From: Roseburia sp. 1XD42-34
Lineage (GTDB): Bacteria; Bacillota; Bacilli; Bacillales; Amphibacillaceae
Direction of reading: 5' to 3'
Assembly: GCF_009917385.1 (NCBI RefSeq)
Contig: NZ_QWLJ01000047.1
Coordinates: 1-32,344 of the forward strand
DNA: 32,344 nt
In this document: piece by piece, positions 21,719 through 30,663 of the stretch
Layout of the letters: each line of letters opens with the position of its first letter
Position numbering within the stretch: the stretch's first letter is position 1
The notes under the pieces: model-generated
Told to the model about the DNA's origin: nothing
Databases searched by the model: none
What the model saw: the letters and a program-made list of their open reading frames with translations, nothing else
Made by a program: the position numbers and the translations under genes

Positions 21719-23008
21719 TTATGCCTTATTCGTTGCTTCGTTTAATTGCTCAGCAGCTACTACTACACTAGAAGCAACTCGTTCCATTTCATGAACGACT
21801 TGTTTGAATTCGTTCATTTCTTTCAGCACTACATTTGCTTCTTGCTCATTCAATTGAATGGTCTTTACTAAATGCCGAAAAGATTGTTGGGTAGCTTCCG
21901 AAAACGACATACTTAATCCAACAGCCGCTTCTATTTCTTCCATAGATGCTTTGGTCCATTGACTAACTTGGCTTGAGGTTGATATAAGTGAGGTTATTTG
22001 CGTAATGGATTGCTTCGTTTGCTCTGCTAACTTGCCAATTTCCTTGGAAACTACAGCAAACCCACTTCCATGTACGCCCGCCCTTGCTGCTTCGATCGAA
22101 GAATTCAAAGCTAATAAATTTGTTTGATCGGCAATTTTTTGTACCATAGCTATAATTGTTGCAATTTCGTTTGAAGATTTATCAAAATTATCCAAGGATT
22201 GGGTTATTTGCTTCGCTGTTTTTTCCATATACTTGATGGTGTTAAACAGCTCATCTAATTGCTCTTGACCTTCCAGCGCTTTTTCTCTAGCTTTTTCTGC
22301 TTGATATGTACTTTTTTCTGTCGCTTTATTCACTTCGTTTATATTTGTGGTAAGTGTCTCTGCAGAAGCTTGATTTTCCTCAGCTATTGCAACAAGTTCC
22401 ACGCTGACTGTACTCATTTTATCCTTAAGCCAGTCTTTACCCGCTTTATATTTTTCATCCATTTTTTTCATATTTTCCTGTTCATACGCCTCTAAGACAA
22501 TTTGTTGTTCAAAACTCATAATTTTATTTACAGAAACAAGCGTAGCATGGAATTCCCCAGTATCTTTCATTTCACCATAAATCAAATGAATAATAGTATT
22601 ATGTAAATTCTGATATGCCCCCATATACCAGGCAGGTTGTAAACCAATTCGATAATGCGTCTTCGCAATTGCAAAGCGTTTTTCTAGATATGCCGGATTG
22701 ATTTCCGCTTTAAACAAATCGTTGACATATTGCTTTAATGTTAAACGTAAACGGTCAATCGTGCTATATTTTTCAATAATTCGGCGTAAATGGTTGAATT
22801 GTAAAATAGTCGAATAAAATGAATCAACGAGTAAATCCATATTTTTCACTATAAGTGGCTGTAGACTTTTTAACCGCATCAAGTCTGTTTCTGTAAGATG
22901 AGTCATATCCATCTTTTGTAAAACAGATGCATCATGTATATTAATGACAACTTCTGCTTCTGTAAATGCTTGCAACCATTGTTTATCTTGTTTTTGTTTA
23001 AAAAACAT
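21719..23008 (-). CDS. hemAT: Heme-based aerotaxis transducer HemAT
   Basis: This 429-aa soluble chemoreceptor has an N-terminal globin-coupled sensor domain (residues ~1-180). His118 in KTHYRIGLQPAWYMGAY is the predicted proximal heme ligand. The C-terminal MCP signalling domain has the conserved hairpin tip LLALNSSIEAARAGVHGSGF, reading GVHGSG where many have GEQGRG. There is no membrane segment, as in B. subtilis HemAT. It binds O2 through heme and passes the signal to CheW/CheA. The ATG at 23008 follows GGGGGGAAAA. The gene is alone, with a promoter-leader-terminator unit upstream (23166-23349). Confidence 0.94.
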   Translation of the reverse strand: MFFKQKQDKQWLQAFTEAEVVINIHDASVLQKMDMTHLTETDLMRLKSLQPLIVKNMDLLVDSFYSTILQFNHLRRIIEKYSTIDRLRLTLKQYVNDLFKAEINPAYLEKRFAIAKTHYRIGLQPAWYMGAYQNLHNTIIHLIYGEMKDTGEFHATLVSVNKIMSFEQQIVLEAYEQENMKKMDEKYKAGKDWLKDKMSTVSVELVAIAEENQASAETLTTNINEVNKATEKSTYQAEKAREKALEGQEQLDELFNTIKYMEKTAKQITQSLDNFDKSSNEIATIIAMVQKIADQTNLLALNSSIEAARAGVHGSGFAVVSKEIGKLAEQTKQSITQITSLISTSSQVSQWTKASMEEIEAAVGLSMSFSEATQQSFRHLVKTIQLNEQEANVVLKEMNEFKQVVHEMERVASSVVVAAEQLNEATNKA

Positions 23009-23165
23009 AAGTTTTCCCCCCGTACGATCGATTAAGTAAACGATAATTCCTTAACTGGGTGTAACTGTATCACGGAAAAGCTTCTAAACCACCAATAGTT
23101 AGAATTCGATTATTTCAGAAAAGTCAATTGAGTAGAACAAACCATTGCACGAATAAATAATTTAT

Positions 23166-23204
23166 AAAAAAACCCCTACATAAATAATAATATTTACGTA
23201 GAGG
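23166..23204 (-). terminator. Strong terminator upstream of hemAT
   Basis: On the minus strand CCTCTACGTAAA pairs with TTTATGTAGGGG (12 bp, two G-U) around TATTATTA, followed by TTTTTTT. It lies 158 bases before the hemAT start and ends a ~150-nt transcript or serves as an attenuator. Confidence 0.85.
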
Positions 23205-23315
23205 TCGGTTGCACCACTAGCTCCATGCGATTCAAGGTGCCCACATATTATCGCACATCTTTGCTTCCTCATTAAAATTTGTATGGATACAGCTCTTACG
23301 AATCTCCTTATATAA
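23203..23315 (-). ncRNA. Structured leader RNA upstream of hemAT, possible c-di-GMP-I type
   Basis: Between a good promoter and a strong terminator lies ~110 nt with a TGCGAT/ATCGCA stem, the block GAGGAAGCAAAG before it, and GGAGCTAGTGGTGCAACCGA after it. The order GCAAAG - helix - AGCTA - G(G)-ACCGA recalls the 3' half of the c-di-GMP-I (GEMM-I) aptamer. However, the 5' GGCAAACC block and the GNRA loop are not recognisable. It could equally be another leader or an sRNA. Confidence 0.35.
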
Positions 23316-23321
23316 ATACAT

Positions 23322-23349
23322 ATTATCAATCATAAACTTTTATTGTCAA
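23322..23349 (-). promoter_or_regulatory. Sigma-A promoter of the hemAT leader
   Basis: On the minus strand TTGACA (23349-23344) is followed at 16 bp by GATAAT (23327-23322). This is one of the best promoter matches in the window. Transcription would start near 23315. Confidence 0.7.
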
Positions 23350-23398
23350 CTATTTCCGTAACAAATATCGCGTAATTCGACAAAAATTAAAATATATT

Positions 23399-23677
23399 GA
23401 ACAAAGGCGCCAGCGCCCGGTTAGCAACGTAGCGACTGGAGCGAATCAACTAAAGTTTTAGGAATCATGCCACTAAAAACAGAGGTATGCCGACGTCGGG
23501 CGGCAAGCCCGTTTTTTTAGTCGGCCTTCCTCTTAACCACGAACCAATGCTGACTTATCGGAGGGCGGCGCGTTTCTAAAGTCGCATCGTTGCTAGGCGC
23601 ATGCGCCGGATGGGACCTATTCGGTTATTTCTTTATCCCCAAGCACTTAAGTTTATACTTTCTTACCTTTTAAAACA
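23399..23677 (+). repeat. Dispersed structured element, copy 3 (~279 bp)
   Basis: A full copy with the 5' hairpin GGCGC-CA-GCGCC and GCCGAC...GTCGGC with inner CGGGC/GCCCG. TAGCAACG pairs perfectly with CGTTGCTA, where copies 1 and 2 have AGTTGCTG and would form fewer pairs and a G-U. Near the 3' end it carries the palindrome GGCGCATGCGCC. It lies between the hemAT promoter and the DeoR-family gene. Confidence 0.75.
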
Positions 23678-23906
23678 GCTATCTCCATCGCAAAAGAGAC
23701 GAGCGTATTACGCCCGCCTCTCTCCACGTAAAGCCATTCTATTTAATTATGGACAATTCCCATTTACACAAAATGGTTTATACTCCCTTTAGCTTTTTGG
23801 GTTTAGACAAAAGGACTATTTCTTCAGAAATACATAGTGGACTTGAACGACCACCTACTATACAGACGGATTTAAATATATTGTAAATTAAAATATTATA
23901 AATGAT

Positions 23907-24686
23907 TTAAGTATTGATTGAGTCTTGCGCTATAATTACATTTAACTGTTTTTCTTTTAAATTCTGTACAGACACCTTATCAGCCTTATTATCCGTAATG
24001 ATATAATCAACATCTTCTATACCGGTTATTAAAGAAAACGCCTGTTTACCTATTTTGCTATAATCAACCATAATATATACCTGCGATGTACTTTCTATCA
24101 TTTTTTTCTTTATTTTCGCTTGCTGCTCATCAGATTCACTAATTCCTCTTTCAATTTGCAAACCTTTACATGATATAAACGCTTTATTTACGTAATAATT
24201 ACTTAAAGACGCCTCAGCAAGTGGTCCAACAAAGGATAATGATTTTCCAAGCAATGCTCCACCAGTTGAAATCACGGTGATTTGTTTTTTATCTCCTAAT
24301 TCCATAGCAACTTTTATAGAGTTTGTAAGTACTGTGATTGGTATGTCAGGTAGAGATTTAGCCATATACCATGCTGTTGTACTAGCATCGAGAATAATAT
24401 TATCACCTTCTTTTACAAGCTTAACAGCTTCTAAAGCTATATTCTGTTTTTCAACAACGTTTATTATCTCTCGTTCTTTATAGGGAATCTCAAGTGAATC
24501 ACTAGGGTTCATACTTATAGCGCCACCATGACTTCTCAATAATTTTTTCTCTTTTTCAAGCTTTTCTAAATCCCTACGAATTGTCTCTTCTGTAACAGAA
24601 AATATCTCACTTAACTCCGAAACACGGACACTTTTTCGTTCATTTACAACTCTTACAATATTTTGTTGCCTCTCTGCTATAAGCAT
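23907..24686 (-). CDS. DeoR/GlpR-family regulator, probable rhamnose operon repressor
   Basis: This 259-aa protein has an N-terminal DeoR winged helix (RQQNIVRVVNERKSVRVSEL, then VTEETIRRDLEKLEK, and RSHGGAI at about 53-59). A C-terminal DeoRC effector domain follows, with ILDASTTAWYMAKSL and ISTGGALLGKSLSFVG. DeoRC domains bind sugar phosphates. Next to rhaD and ordered like the B. subtilis rhaR (yulB) region, it probably represses the rha operon with a phosphorylated rhamnose intermediate as inducer (inference). It is separated from rhaD by a strong terminator and has its own promoter. The ATG at 24686 has only a weak GGGA site. Confidence 0.88.
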   Translation of the reverse strand: MLIAERQQNIVRVVNERKSVRVSELSEIFSVTEETIRRDLEKLEKEKKLLRSHGGAISMNPSDSLEIPYKEREIINVVEKQNIALEAVKLVKEGDNIILDASTTAWYMAKSLPDIPITVLTNSIKVAMELGDKKQITVISTGGALLGKSLSFVGPLAEASLSNYYVNKAFISCKGLQIERGISESDEQQAKIKKKMIESTSQVYIMVDYSKIGKQAFSLITGIEDVDYIITDNKADKVSVQNLKEKQLNVIIAQDSINT

Positions 24687-24743
24687 GATATCCCAACTTT
24701 CTTACTAAAAATATACCAAAAAAATGATGTATATCCAAATATT

Positions 24744-24771
24744 ATTATAATATAAACGGTTTAGAAAACAA
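24744..24771 (-). promoter_or_regulatory. Promoter of the DeoR-family gene
   Basis: On the minus strand TTGTTT (24771-24766) and TATAAT (24749-24744) are 16 bp apart. The -35 contains the TTGTTT motif repeated in the rha operators, so autoregulation is possible. Confidence 0.5.
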
Positions 24772-24824
24772 CCAGCATGTTATATTTCCGCTCGTTTCAT
24801 ACCTTTTCTTTTTATTCTATATCT

Positions 24825-24867
24825 AAAAAATTTATGAGCAAAGGAAAAACCCTTTGCTCATAAATTT
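24825..24867 (-). terminator. Terminator at the end of the rha operon
   Basis: AAATTTATGAGCAAAGG and its exact complement form a 17-bp stem with a 6-nt loop, followed on the minus strand by TTAG after a T-rich arm. It lies 17 bases past the rhaD stop and separates the operon from the DeoR-family gene. Confidence 0.9.
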
Positions 24868-24884
24868 GCTCATTTTTTTAATTA

Positions 24885-25724
24885 TTATAAGAAATACTTC
24901 TCAGGTGGAGTAACAGCAAATCGCTTCGCTAAATCTCTTAATTGTTCGTCTGTAATATCCTGTTTAATCCCGCCTTGATGGGAACTAACTAGCATATAAA
25001 TTTGTGCCGCCTTCTCCACTGTTTCAATTAATCCAAATGCCTCCGCTAGAGAGTTACCCGCTCCAAAAATTCCATGATGCGGCCAAATAACTAAACGAAA
25101 CTCTTTCATTTTTTTAGCGGTTTTTTCCCCGATTATATCTGTTCCAGGTACCATCCAAGGTAAAATACCTACACCTTCCGGAAAAACAACTAGACATTCG
25201 GTACACATTTTCCACAGCGTTCTTGTGAAATTCGCTTCATCTAATTCATGTGTAAATGTCATTGCTATAAGATTTGTCGTATGCGTATGCATAATGACTC
25301 GATGGTCAGGATTTTGCTTCAACCTAGAAATATGGCTCATAAAGTGAGATGGAAGTTCACTGGTAGGCTGACTATTTCCTTCAAGTCCCCATAATAGTTC
25401 AACCGCTTTTCCATCGGAACTAATCCGCAATATACCCAAAGACTCCTCTGGATCATCTTTAATAAACCGAAAGTATTTCCCCGATCCTGTAACTATAAAG
25501 TATTTACCAGCGAGTTCAGTAACTGGATAGTCTAGTTGTATGGTGCGAATTACTTGATCCTTATTTAAATAAGGTGTGACTTCCTCTTCGTTTAACAGAT
25601 AACTAATATTTCCACCATTTAACTCGTCCCAGCCAAGACGCCACATATCATAAGTATTCTGTATCATCTCGCGTAGGAATGGCGCATGTAAAATTTCCTG
25701 TTTGTTTCCATTTATTTCTTTCAT
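24885..25724 (-). CDS. rhaD: L-rhamnulose-1-phosphate aldolase
   Basis: This 279-aa class II (zinc) aldolase splits L-rhamnulose 1-phosphate into dihydroxyacetone phosphate and L-lactaldehyde. Zinc ligands are His146 and His148 in MHTHTTN, plus His in WPHHGIFGAG (216-217). The likely catalytic Glu is in SELPSH (residue 123). The length matches E. coli RhaD (about 274). The ATG at 25724 follows GGAAGGAACA; an upstream in-frame ATG at 25769 would add 15 residues without a site. It is the last gene of the operon, 97 bp after rhaA. B. subtilis instead uses a bifunctional RhaEW, so this operon is the enteric-type aldolase variant. Confidence 0.95.
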   Translation of the reverse strand: MKEINGNKQEILHAPFLREMIQNTYDMWRLGWDELNGGNISYLLNEEEVTPYLNKDQVIRTIQLDYPVTELAGKYFIVTGSGKYFRFIKDDPEESLGILRISSDGKAVELLWGLEGNSQPTSELPSHFMSHISRLKQNPDHRVIMHTHTTNLIAMTFTHELDEANFTRTLWKMCTECLVVFPEGVGILPWMVPGTDIIGEKTAKKMKEFRLVIWPHHGIFGAGNSLAEAFGLIETVEKAAQIYMLVSSHQGGIKQDITDEQLRDLAKRFAVTPPEKYFL

Positions 25725-25821
25725 GTGTCTGTTCCTTCCTTTGAAGAAAATTTCTATATCGATAATCATTTACTAAAGTTGATCAGTGAATTTAGTAGGT
25801 TAAATAATATATATTTTAAAG

Positions 25822-27078
25822 TTAGTCTCTTTTTGAAAGGACAGCTGCTTCATATTTGTTAACTTCATCAAACCATGCCATACCTGTAGGAACTTTCATT
25901 TCTTCACAATAATAATCCCAAATTGCACCAAAAGGATATGTTTTAAGCTCTTCCATCAAGGCTAACCTTTCTGTGAAATTACCCTTTTCTTGTAGATCTC
26001 TTAAATAATGATTTGGAGTAAGTAAGGCATATAATAATGATTTAATCATATTTCTTGTTCCTATTGTCCAAGCTGCCACACGATTAATACTAGCATCAAA
26101 GAAATCGAGTCCAATCCTTACTTTATTTAACGCGTCATTACGGACAATTTCTAAACCAATTTCACGCAATTCATCATCTAAAATAATCACATGGTCACTA
26201 TCCCAACGTACGGGCCTTGAAACATGTAAAGCTAATTGATCACTAAATAAGAGCATTGCAGAGATTTTATTAGAAACCACTTCTGTTGGATGGAAATGCC
26301 CCGTATCTAATAAGCATAATTTGTTATTTTTCAAGGCATAGCCTAAATAGAATTCATGTGATCCTACGACATATGCTTCTGAACCAATTCCAAATAATTT
26401 GCTCTCTACAGCATCAACATTATATTTTTCATCCATTTGAACAGAAAAAATCTTGTCTAATGATTCTTTTAATCTTCTTCTTGGTGTTAAACGATCACTT
26501 GGGATATCTTTATAACCATCAGGGACCCAAATATTTGTTAGCGCAGGAGTACCTAATTCTCTTCCGAAATACTCACCAATTTTGCGGCAAGCAAGAACGT
26601 GACGAATCCAGAATTCTTGTGTCTCTTTATTAGGATGAGATAGTGTTAAACCATCTGCAGCCATTGGGTGTGAAAATAAAGTTGGGTTAAAATCCAATCC
26701 CAGGCCATGTCTTTTTGCCCACTCCACCCATTTTTTAAAATGTTTTGGTTCCAATTTATCTCTTTCAACAACTTGACCATTTGTCTCAGCATAAATCGCA
26801 TGTAAGTTAACTCGATGCTTTCCCGGTATTAAGGAAAGCGCCTTTTCCAAATCACCCCTTAGTTCTTCAGGCGTCCTTGCTTTCCCTGGATAATTACCGG
26901 TTACGTCTATTCCCCCTGATAGTGCTTGCTGGTTTATCTCAAACCCGGAAATGTCATCCCCTTGCCAGCAATGAATAGAGATCGGTACTTGTTTTAAATG
27001 ATTTAGCGCTTCATCAACATCAATTCCTAATTTTTCATACTGTGCTTTTGCAAGTTGATAGTTTTCAAATGTAGACAT
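25822..27078 (-). CDS. rhaA: L-rhamnose isomerase
   Basis: This 418-aa enzyme converts L-rhamnose to L-rhamnulose using two divalent metal ions. Recognisable features are VPISIHCWQGDDISGFE near residue 31, HAIYAETNG near 103, GLDFNPTLFSHP near 151, WVPDGYKDIPSDR near 194, and LLDTGHFHPTEVVSNK near 266, which includes metal ligands. The length equals that of family members (about 418-420). The ATG follows GGCGGAGGA inside the rhaB end; only 2 nt separate the two genes, so translation is coupled. Confidence 0.97.
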   Translation of the reverse strand: MSTFENYQLAKAQYEKLGIDVDEALNHLKQVPISIHCWQGDDISGFEINQQALSGGIDVTGNYPGKARTPEELRGDLEKALSLIPGKHRVNLHAIYAETNGQVVERDKLEPKHFKKWVEWAKRHGLGLDFNPTLFSHPMAADGLTLSHPNKETQEFWIRHVLACRKIGEYFGRELGTPALTNIWVPDGYKDIPSDRLTPRRRLKESLDKIFSVQMDEKYNVDAVESKLFGIGSEAYVVGSHEFYLGYALKNNKLCLLDTGHFHPTEVVSNKISAMLLFSDQLALHVSRPVRWDSDHVIILDDELREIGLEIVRNDALNKVRIGLDFFDASINRVAAWTIGTRNMIKSLLYALLTPNHYLRDLQEKGNFTERLALMEELKTYPFGAIWDYYCEEMKVPTGMAWFDEVNKYEAAVLSKRD

Positions 27079-27080
27079 TA

Positions 27081-28493
27081 TTATCCTCCGCCTCTCTTTC
27101 TAAACGTTTTTAATACAAAGGAATTCTTTATGATGTTTCGAGCTTGATGAATATCCTCAATTTGCTCTAACGCAATTAGTTGAGATATTATATTTCCAAT
27201 TGCTGTTGCCTCTGACGGCCCTGCAATTACTTTCTTTTCTGTTATGTCTGAAATTAATTGATTTAAAAGATTATTTTTAGAACCTCCGCCAATAATATTT
27301 ATTTGATTAAATTTCCTTTCGTAAATTTCTTCAATCTGTTCAATCGTATTTTTATAACTGATTGCTAAACTATCAAATACACACTTCGCAACTTGTCCTG
27401 GTGTAAATGGTTCAGGTTGTCCTGTTTCCTTACAATACAACTGAATTTCCTTAATCATATTATTTGGTTTTAAAAATCGGTTATCATCTACATCCACTAT
27501 AGAATAAAAACCTTTTTCATTTTCTGCCATGTCAGAAAAATCAGCGAAACTATATTGATCTTTATAATTTCGTTTCACCTCTTGTATCATCCAAAGTCCC
27601 ATAATGTTTTTTAAAAAACGATAGCGATAATCAAACCCACCTTCATTCGTAAAATTATAGTCTAATGCTTTTGTAATGCATATTGGAAAGCGGTTTTCAA
27701 CGCCCATTAGGGACCATGTTCCTGAACTGATAAAGATTGTTTCATCCGTTTCCGGAACAGCGAGTACAGCAGATGCAGTATCATGTGTTGCTGGGAGTAT
27801 TACTTCCATATCAAAACCAAATTCTTCAACTAATGTTGGTCTTAGGCGACCGATAAATTCCTTTGGAAGCAAAACTTGTTGAAACATTCGATCATTTATG
27901 TCTAATTTTTTCAATAAATCCCTATCCCATTTCTTAGTAAAAGCATTAATCAACTGAGTTGTCGTTGCGTTGGTATACTCATTTACTTTTACTCCAGTTA
28001 ATAAATAATGAACGTAATCAGGGATCATTAGGAACGTTTTTGCTTTTTCTAATAGCTCTGGATATTTTTTCTTTATATAATATAGCTGATAAATAGAATT
28101 AAATTTTTGAAACTGTATTCCAGTCTCCAAATATAAAAGCTCTTTACTAATTATTGAAAATACCTCATCCATCACACCATCTGTCCTTGGGTCACGGTAC
28201 GAAACAGCATCCATTAGCAGTTCGTCATTTTCATCTAATAAAACAAAGTCAACCGCCCATGTATCGACACCAATACTTACTGGCATTAACCCTTTCTTTT
28301 TAGTGAGGTGAATCCCTTTTTTTACTTCTATCCACAGCTTATCGATATCCCAGCAAAAATACCCATTCTTTTGAATTAATCTATTCTCAAATCGATAAAC
28401 TTCATCTATAACCATTTTTTCACTTTGTAAATATCCAGCAATTACTGTGCCACTTGAAGCTCCTATATCTACTGCCAAACTGCAAGATCGCAT
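27081..28493 (-). CDS. rhaB: Rhamnulokinase
   Basis: This protein of about 470 aa is a FGGY-family sugar kinase that phosphorylates L-rhamnulose at C1. The N-terminal ATPase motif is LAVDIGASSGTV (residues 6-17), the substrate region has GVDTWAVDFVLLD, SSGTWSLMGVE lies near residue 255, and the second-domain INIIGGGSKN is near 395. The ATG at 28493 follows GGAAGGTGAG; an in-frame ATG at 28544 would add 17 residues. A 170-bp gap with TTTGTTT repeats separates it from the MFS gene, so a secondary regulated promoter is possible. The stop lies 2 nt before rhaA. Confidence 0.95.
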   Translation of the reverse strand: MRSCSLAVDIGASSGTVIAGYLQSEKMVIDEVYRFENRLIQKNGYFCWDIDKLWIEVKKGIHLTKKKGLMPVSIGVDTWAVDFVLLDENDELLMDAVSYRDPRTDGVMDEVFSIISKELLYLETGIQFQKFNSIYQLYYIKKKYPELLEKAKTFLMIPDYVHYLLTGVKVNEYTNATTTQLINAFTKKWDRDLLKKLDINDRMFQQVLLPKEFIGRLRPTLVEEFGFDMEVILPATHDTASAVLAVPETDETIFISSGTWSLMGVENRFPICITKALDYNFTNEGGFDYRYRFLKNIMGLWMIQEVKRNYKDQYSFADFSDMAENEKGFYSIVDVDDNRFLKPNNMIKEIQLYCKETGQPEPFTPGQVAKCVFDSLAISYKNTIEQIEEIYERKFNQINIIGGGSKNNLLNQLISDITEKKVIAGPSEATAIGNIISQLIALEQIEDIHQARNIIKNSFVLKTFRKRGGG

Positions 28494-28598
28494 TTTCTCA
28501 CCTTCCAATTTCAAAAAATAATACTTTGGCTCATTTCCATTCATGTTTACTTGAAACTAGTATTACCACATCTATAATAAATGAAATTCAGCAATAAA

Positions 28599-28652
28599 TA
28601 AACAAATTCAGTCAAAAAGAAATATTTTTGGTTTGTTTTTCTTTTGTTTATT
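28599..28652 (-). promoter_or_regulatory. TTTGTTT repeats between the MFS gene and rhaB
   Basis: TTTGTTT occurs at 28632-28638 and 28643-28649 (11 bp apart), and inverted at 28600-28606. The same motif clusters before rhaM. It may be a second operator of the DeoR-family regulator; no convincing promoter is seen. Confidence 0.35.
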
Positions 28653-28663
28653 TTGTAATAAAA

Positions 28664-29980
28664 TTATACTGTGGACTGTTTTTTTGATGTTATCAAGTTA
28701 CCATAGCGCTCTTCTTCTATTTGACGTAAAGATTTTCCCCTCGTATTTGGCGCGAGTATAATGCCAATTACCATATGAATTATAAGAAAAATAATCATTA
28801 CGATACCTGCAACTTTAAATCCAAGAGTTGCCATAATTGTTGGTAATATAAATGACCATAAGGCAATACCTGTCCGAACAATAAAATACATATAGCCTTG
28901 TGCTGTAGCACGATATCTTGTAGGGAATAATTCACTTGTCCATAATGCATAAAATGCTTGAGCACCTATTCCAGCAGCAGATCCCCATAGGACAACAAAT
29001 GAAATTAAGGTTGGCCATGTCATCGGCATAAAAGTAAGGATGATCCAAGCAATGACTCCCATCAAAGCACCAATACCAAATATTAGTTTGCGACTATATT
29101 TATCGCCTAATTTCATAAATATAAGGTACGTAGTAATAACGGTAAACATCCATAAGAATGCTTGAAGTAAATTAGCTTGTTGGTTACTTAATCCGCCTAC
29201 ATTTTCATAAATATAAGGCATGAAGTAGCCCATTGCACCAGCTGTTAAATTCCAAAATAAGTAAATGCCTAACAATAAAAACAATGCTTCCCTATTTGGT
29301 TTTAACGAAATTAATTCTTTAAAAGAACTTTTTTGTTTAATGCCCTTACTTCTGTCTTTCAAATCTTTGGCTTGTTGCTCTTCCCAAATCTTTGATTCAG
29401 GGAGACCGCGTCTAATATATAAAGAAATACCCGCTATTATAAAGAGATGGAAAAAAATAATTCTTGACCCCATTAAACCTAAAGGTGCTAGTAGCACTGC
29501 CAAAGCAAATGTTGCCATTGGACCAATTGACCATGCTAATTGTGCTGTTCCAACATGCGCAGCCCGCTTATTTTCTGGCGATTCTTCAGCTATATAGGTC
29601 CATGAAACTGGAACACCAGCACCTACGGCAATTCCGGTTATGATTGTTCCGAGAAGCAACATTGGAAAATTTACGGAAACTGCAATTAAGAGAACACCAA
29701 TCATATAAACCATTAAATCATAACTAAAAATTAGTCTTCTTCCATATTTATCAGTTAGGGGACCGCCAATCAACGCACCTAAAGCTGCACCTAAAGCATT
29801 CGCGCTTAATGCACTCAATAAACCAACACCAATACTATCTATTTGCAGATACGCTTGCCACATTGTTAGGCTGCTAGCAGCCGCAATGATAGATCCAGCT
29901 TCAATGTAATTTGCCATCGAAATTGCTATAGTAGCCTTCCAACCTGTGACTTCCTTTGCTGCGAACTTTTTCTTACTCAT
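28664..29980 (-). CDS. MFS sugar transporter, probable L-rhamnose importer
   Basis: This 438-aa transporter has 12 membrane segments. The sugar-porter motif GGPLTDKYGRR lies in loop 2-3, PESKIWEE in the central loop, and LGDKYSRK in loop 8-9. The membership is MFS sugar porter/SHS-like. Its position between rhaM and rhaB makes L-rhamnose uptake by cation symport the likely role (inference). AGGAGGAG precedes the ATG, and it starts 17 nt after rhaM. It is not homologous to the enteric RhaT carrier in sequence features. Confidence 0.88.
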   Translation of the reverse strand: MSKKKFAAKEVTGWKATIAISMANYIEAGSIIAAASSLTMWQAYLQIDSIGVGLLSALSANALGAALGALIGGPLTDKYGRRLIFSYDLMVYMIGVLLIAVSVNFPMLLLGTIITGIAVGAGVPVSWTYIAEESPENKRAAHVGTAQLAWSIGPMATFALAVLLAPLGLMGSRIIFFHLFIIAGISLYIRRGLPESKIWEEQQAKDLKDRSKGIKQKSSFKELISLKPNREALFLLLGIYLFWNLTAGAMGYFMPYIYENVGGLSNQQANLLQAFLWMFTVITTYLIFMKLGDKYSRKLIFGIGALMGVIAWIILTFMPMTWPTLISFVVLWGSAAGIGAQAFYALWTSELFPTRYRATAQGYMYFIVRTGIALWSFILPTIMATLGFKVAGIVMIIFLIIHMVIGIILAPNTRGKSLRQIEEERYGNLITSKKQSTV

Positions 29981-29997
29981 CAGACTCTCCTCCTATT

Positions 29998-30312
29998 TTA
30001 ATCCATATGGAATACTTCTTCTAAATCAACCGTTACCGGACTGTTGTCTGAATTCGTTTCCATAATAGATTTCATATAATCCCACCATTTTTTATTTATC
30101 TCTGTTTTTGACATTTTCCTCCATAGTAGTTCATCTTTAATTTCAACATATCCAAATAATTTATTGCTTACTTCATCTAGAAAGATAGAATAGTTTCTTG
30201 CACCATGCTTTCGAAGTTCCTCAACCATTTCAGGCCATATTTCTTGATGACGCTTCTTGTATTCCTCTTGTTGATCAGGATAAACAGTCATAACAAAAGC
30301 TTTTCTAATCAT
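29998..30312 (-). CDS. rhaM: L-rhamnose mutarotase
   Basis: This 104-aa protein interconverts the alpha and beta anomers of L-rhamnose so that the isomerase gets its preferred form. It shows the family pattern VYPDQQEEYKKRHQEIWPEM near the N-terminus, with the catalytic His at about 22. Then comes GARNYSIFLDEVSNKLFGYVE, abbreviated here, and a WWDYM region near residue 77. The length equals that of E. coli RhaM (104). It is the first gene of the operon, after AAAAGGATG, and begins 48 bases from a cre site. Confidence 0.95.
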   Translation of the reverse strand: MIRKAFVMTVYPDQQEEYKKRHQEIWPEMVEELRKHGARNYSIFLDEVSNKLFGYVEIKDELLWRKMSKTEINKKWWDYMKSIMETNSDNSPVTVDLEEVFHMD

Positions 30313-30359
30313 TCAACATCATCCTTTTCGATATTTTAATAAAGAAAATAAACGTTTCA

Positions 30360-30475
30360 TGAGAACGATTACATTTTACTTACACGTTAATCATAATGCC
30401 AAACAAACAAAAAGTCAACATATATTAGCTTTATTTATATTTGTTTATTTGTTTTTATGTTTGTTTCATTGTTTC
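30360..30475 (-). promoter_or_regulatory. rha operon promoter, cre site and TTTGTTT repeats
   Basis: On the minus strand TTGACT (30418-30413) and TATGAT (30395-30390) are 17 bp apart. Downstream of the start, TGTAATCGTTCTCA (30373-30360) fits the catabolite-responsive consensus TGWAANCGNTNWCA at every fixed position, so CcpA roadblock is expected. Upstream, TTTGTTT-like repeats at 30440, 30448, 30460 and 30468 (spacings 8, 12, 8) may be bound by the DeoR-family regulator. Confidence 0.7.
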
Positions 30476-30663
30476 TAATTTTTAACGAAGGAAAAAGTAT
30501 GAACATAAAATAATTTCTCATTCAACTAACGAAATAATATTAACTGGACAACGTTTCATTATAGGAAAACAAATGCTAAAATGCTCAGTTAATGGTGCCC
30601 AAACTAAATATCTGACAAGTTTAAAGAGAGCTTCAGTTAATGTACAAATAATATTATTTCCTA

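Noticed and set aside
23166..23349. T-box interpretation of the hemAT leader
   Set aside because: AGTGGTGCAACCG superficially resembles a T-box sequence, but the leader is too short, has no specifier domain, and the gene downstream is not amino-acid related.
30346..30362. ATGAAACGTTTATT as a cre site before rhaM
   Set aside because: It lacks one base relative to the cre consensus; the adjacent TGTAATCGTTCTCA fits fully and is used instead.
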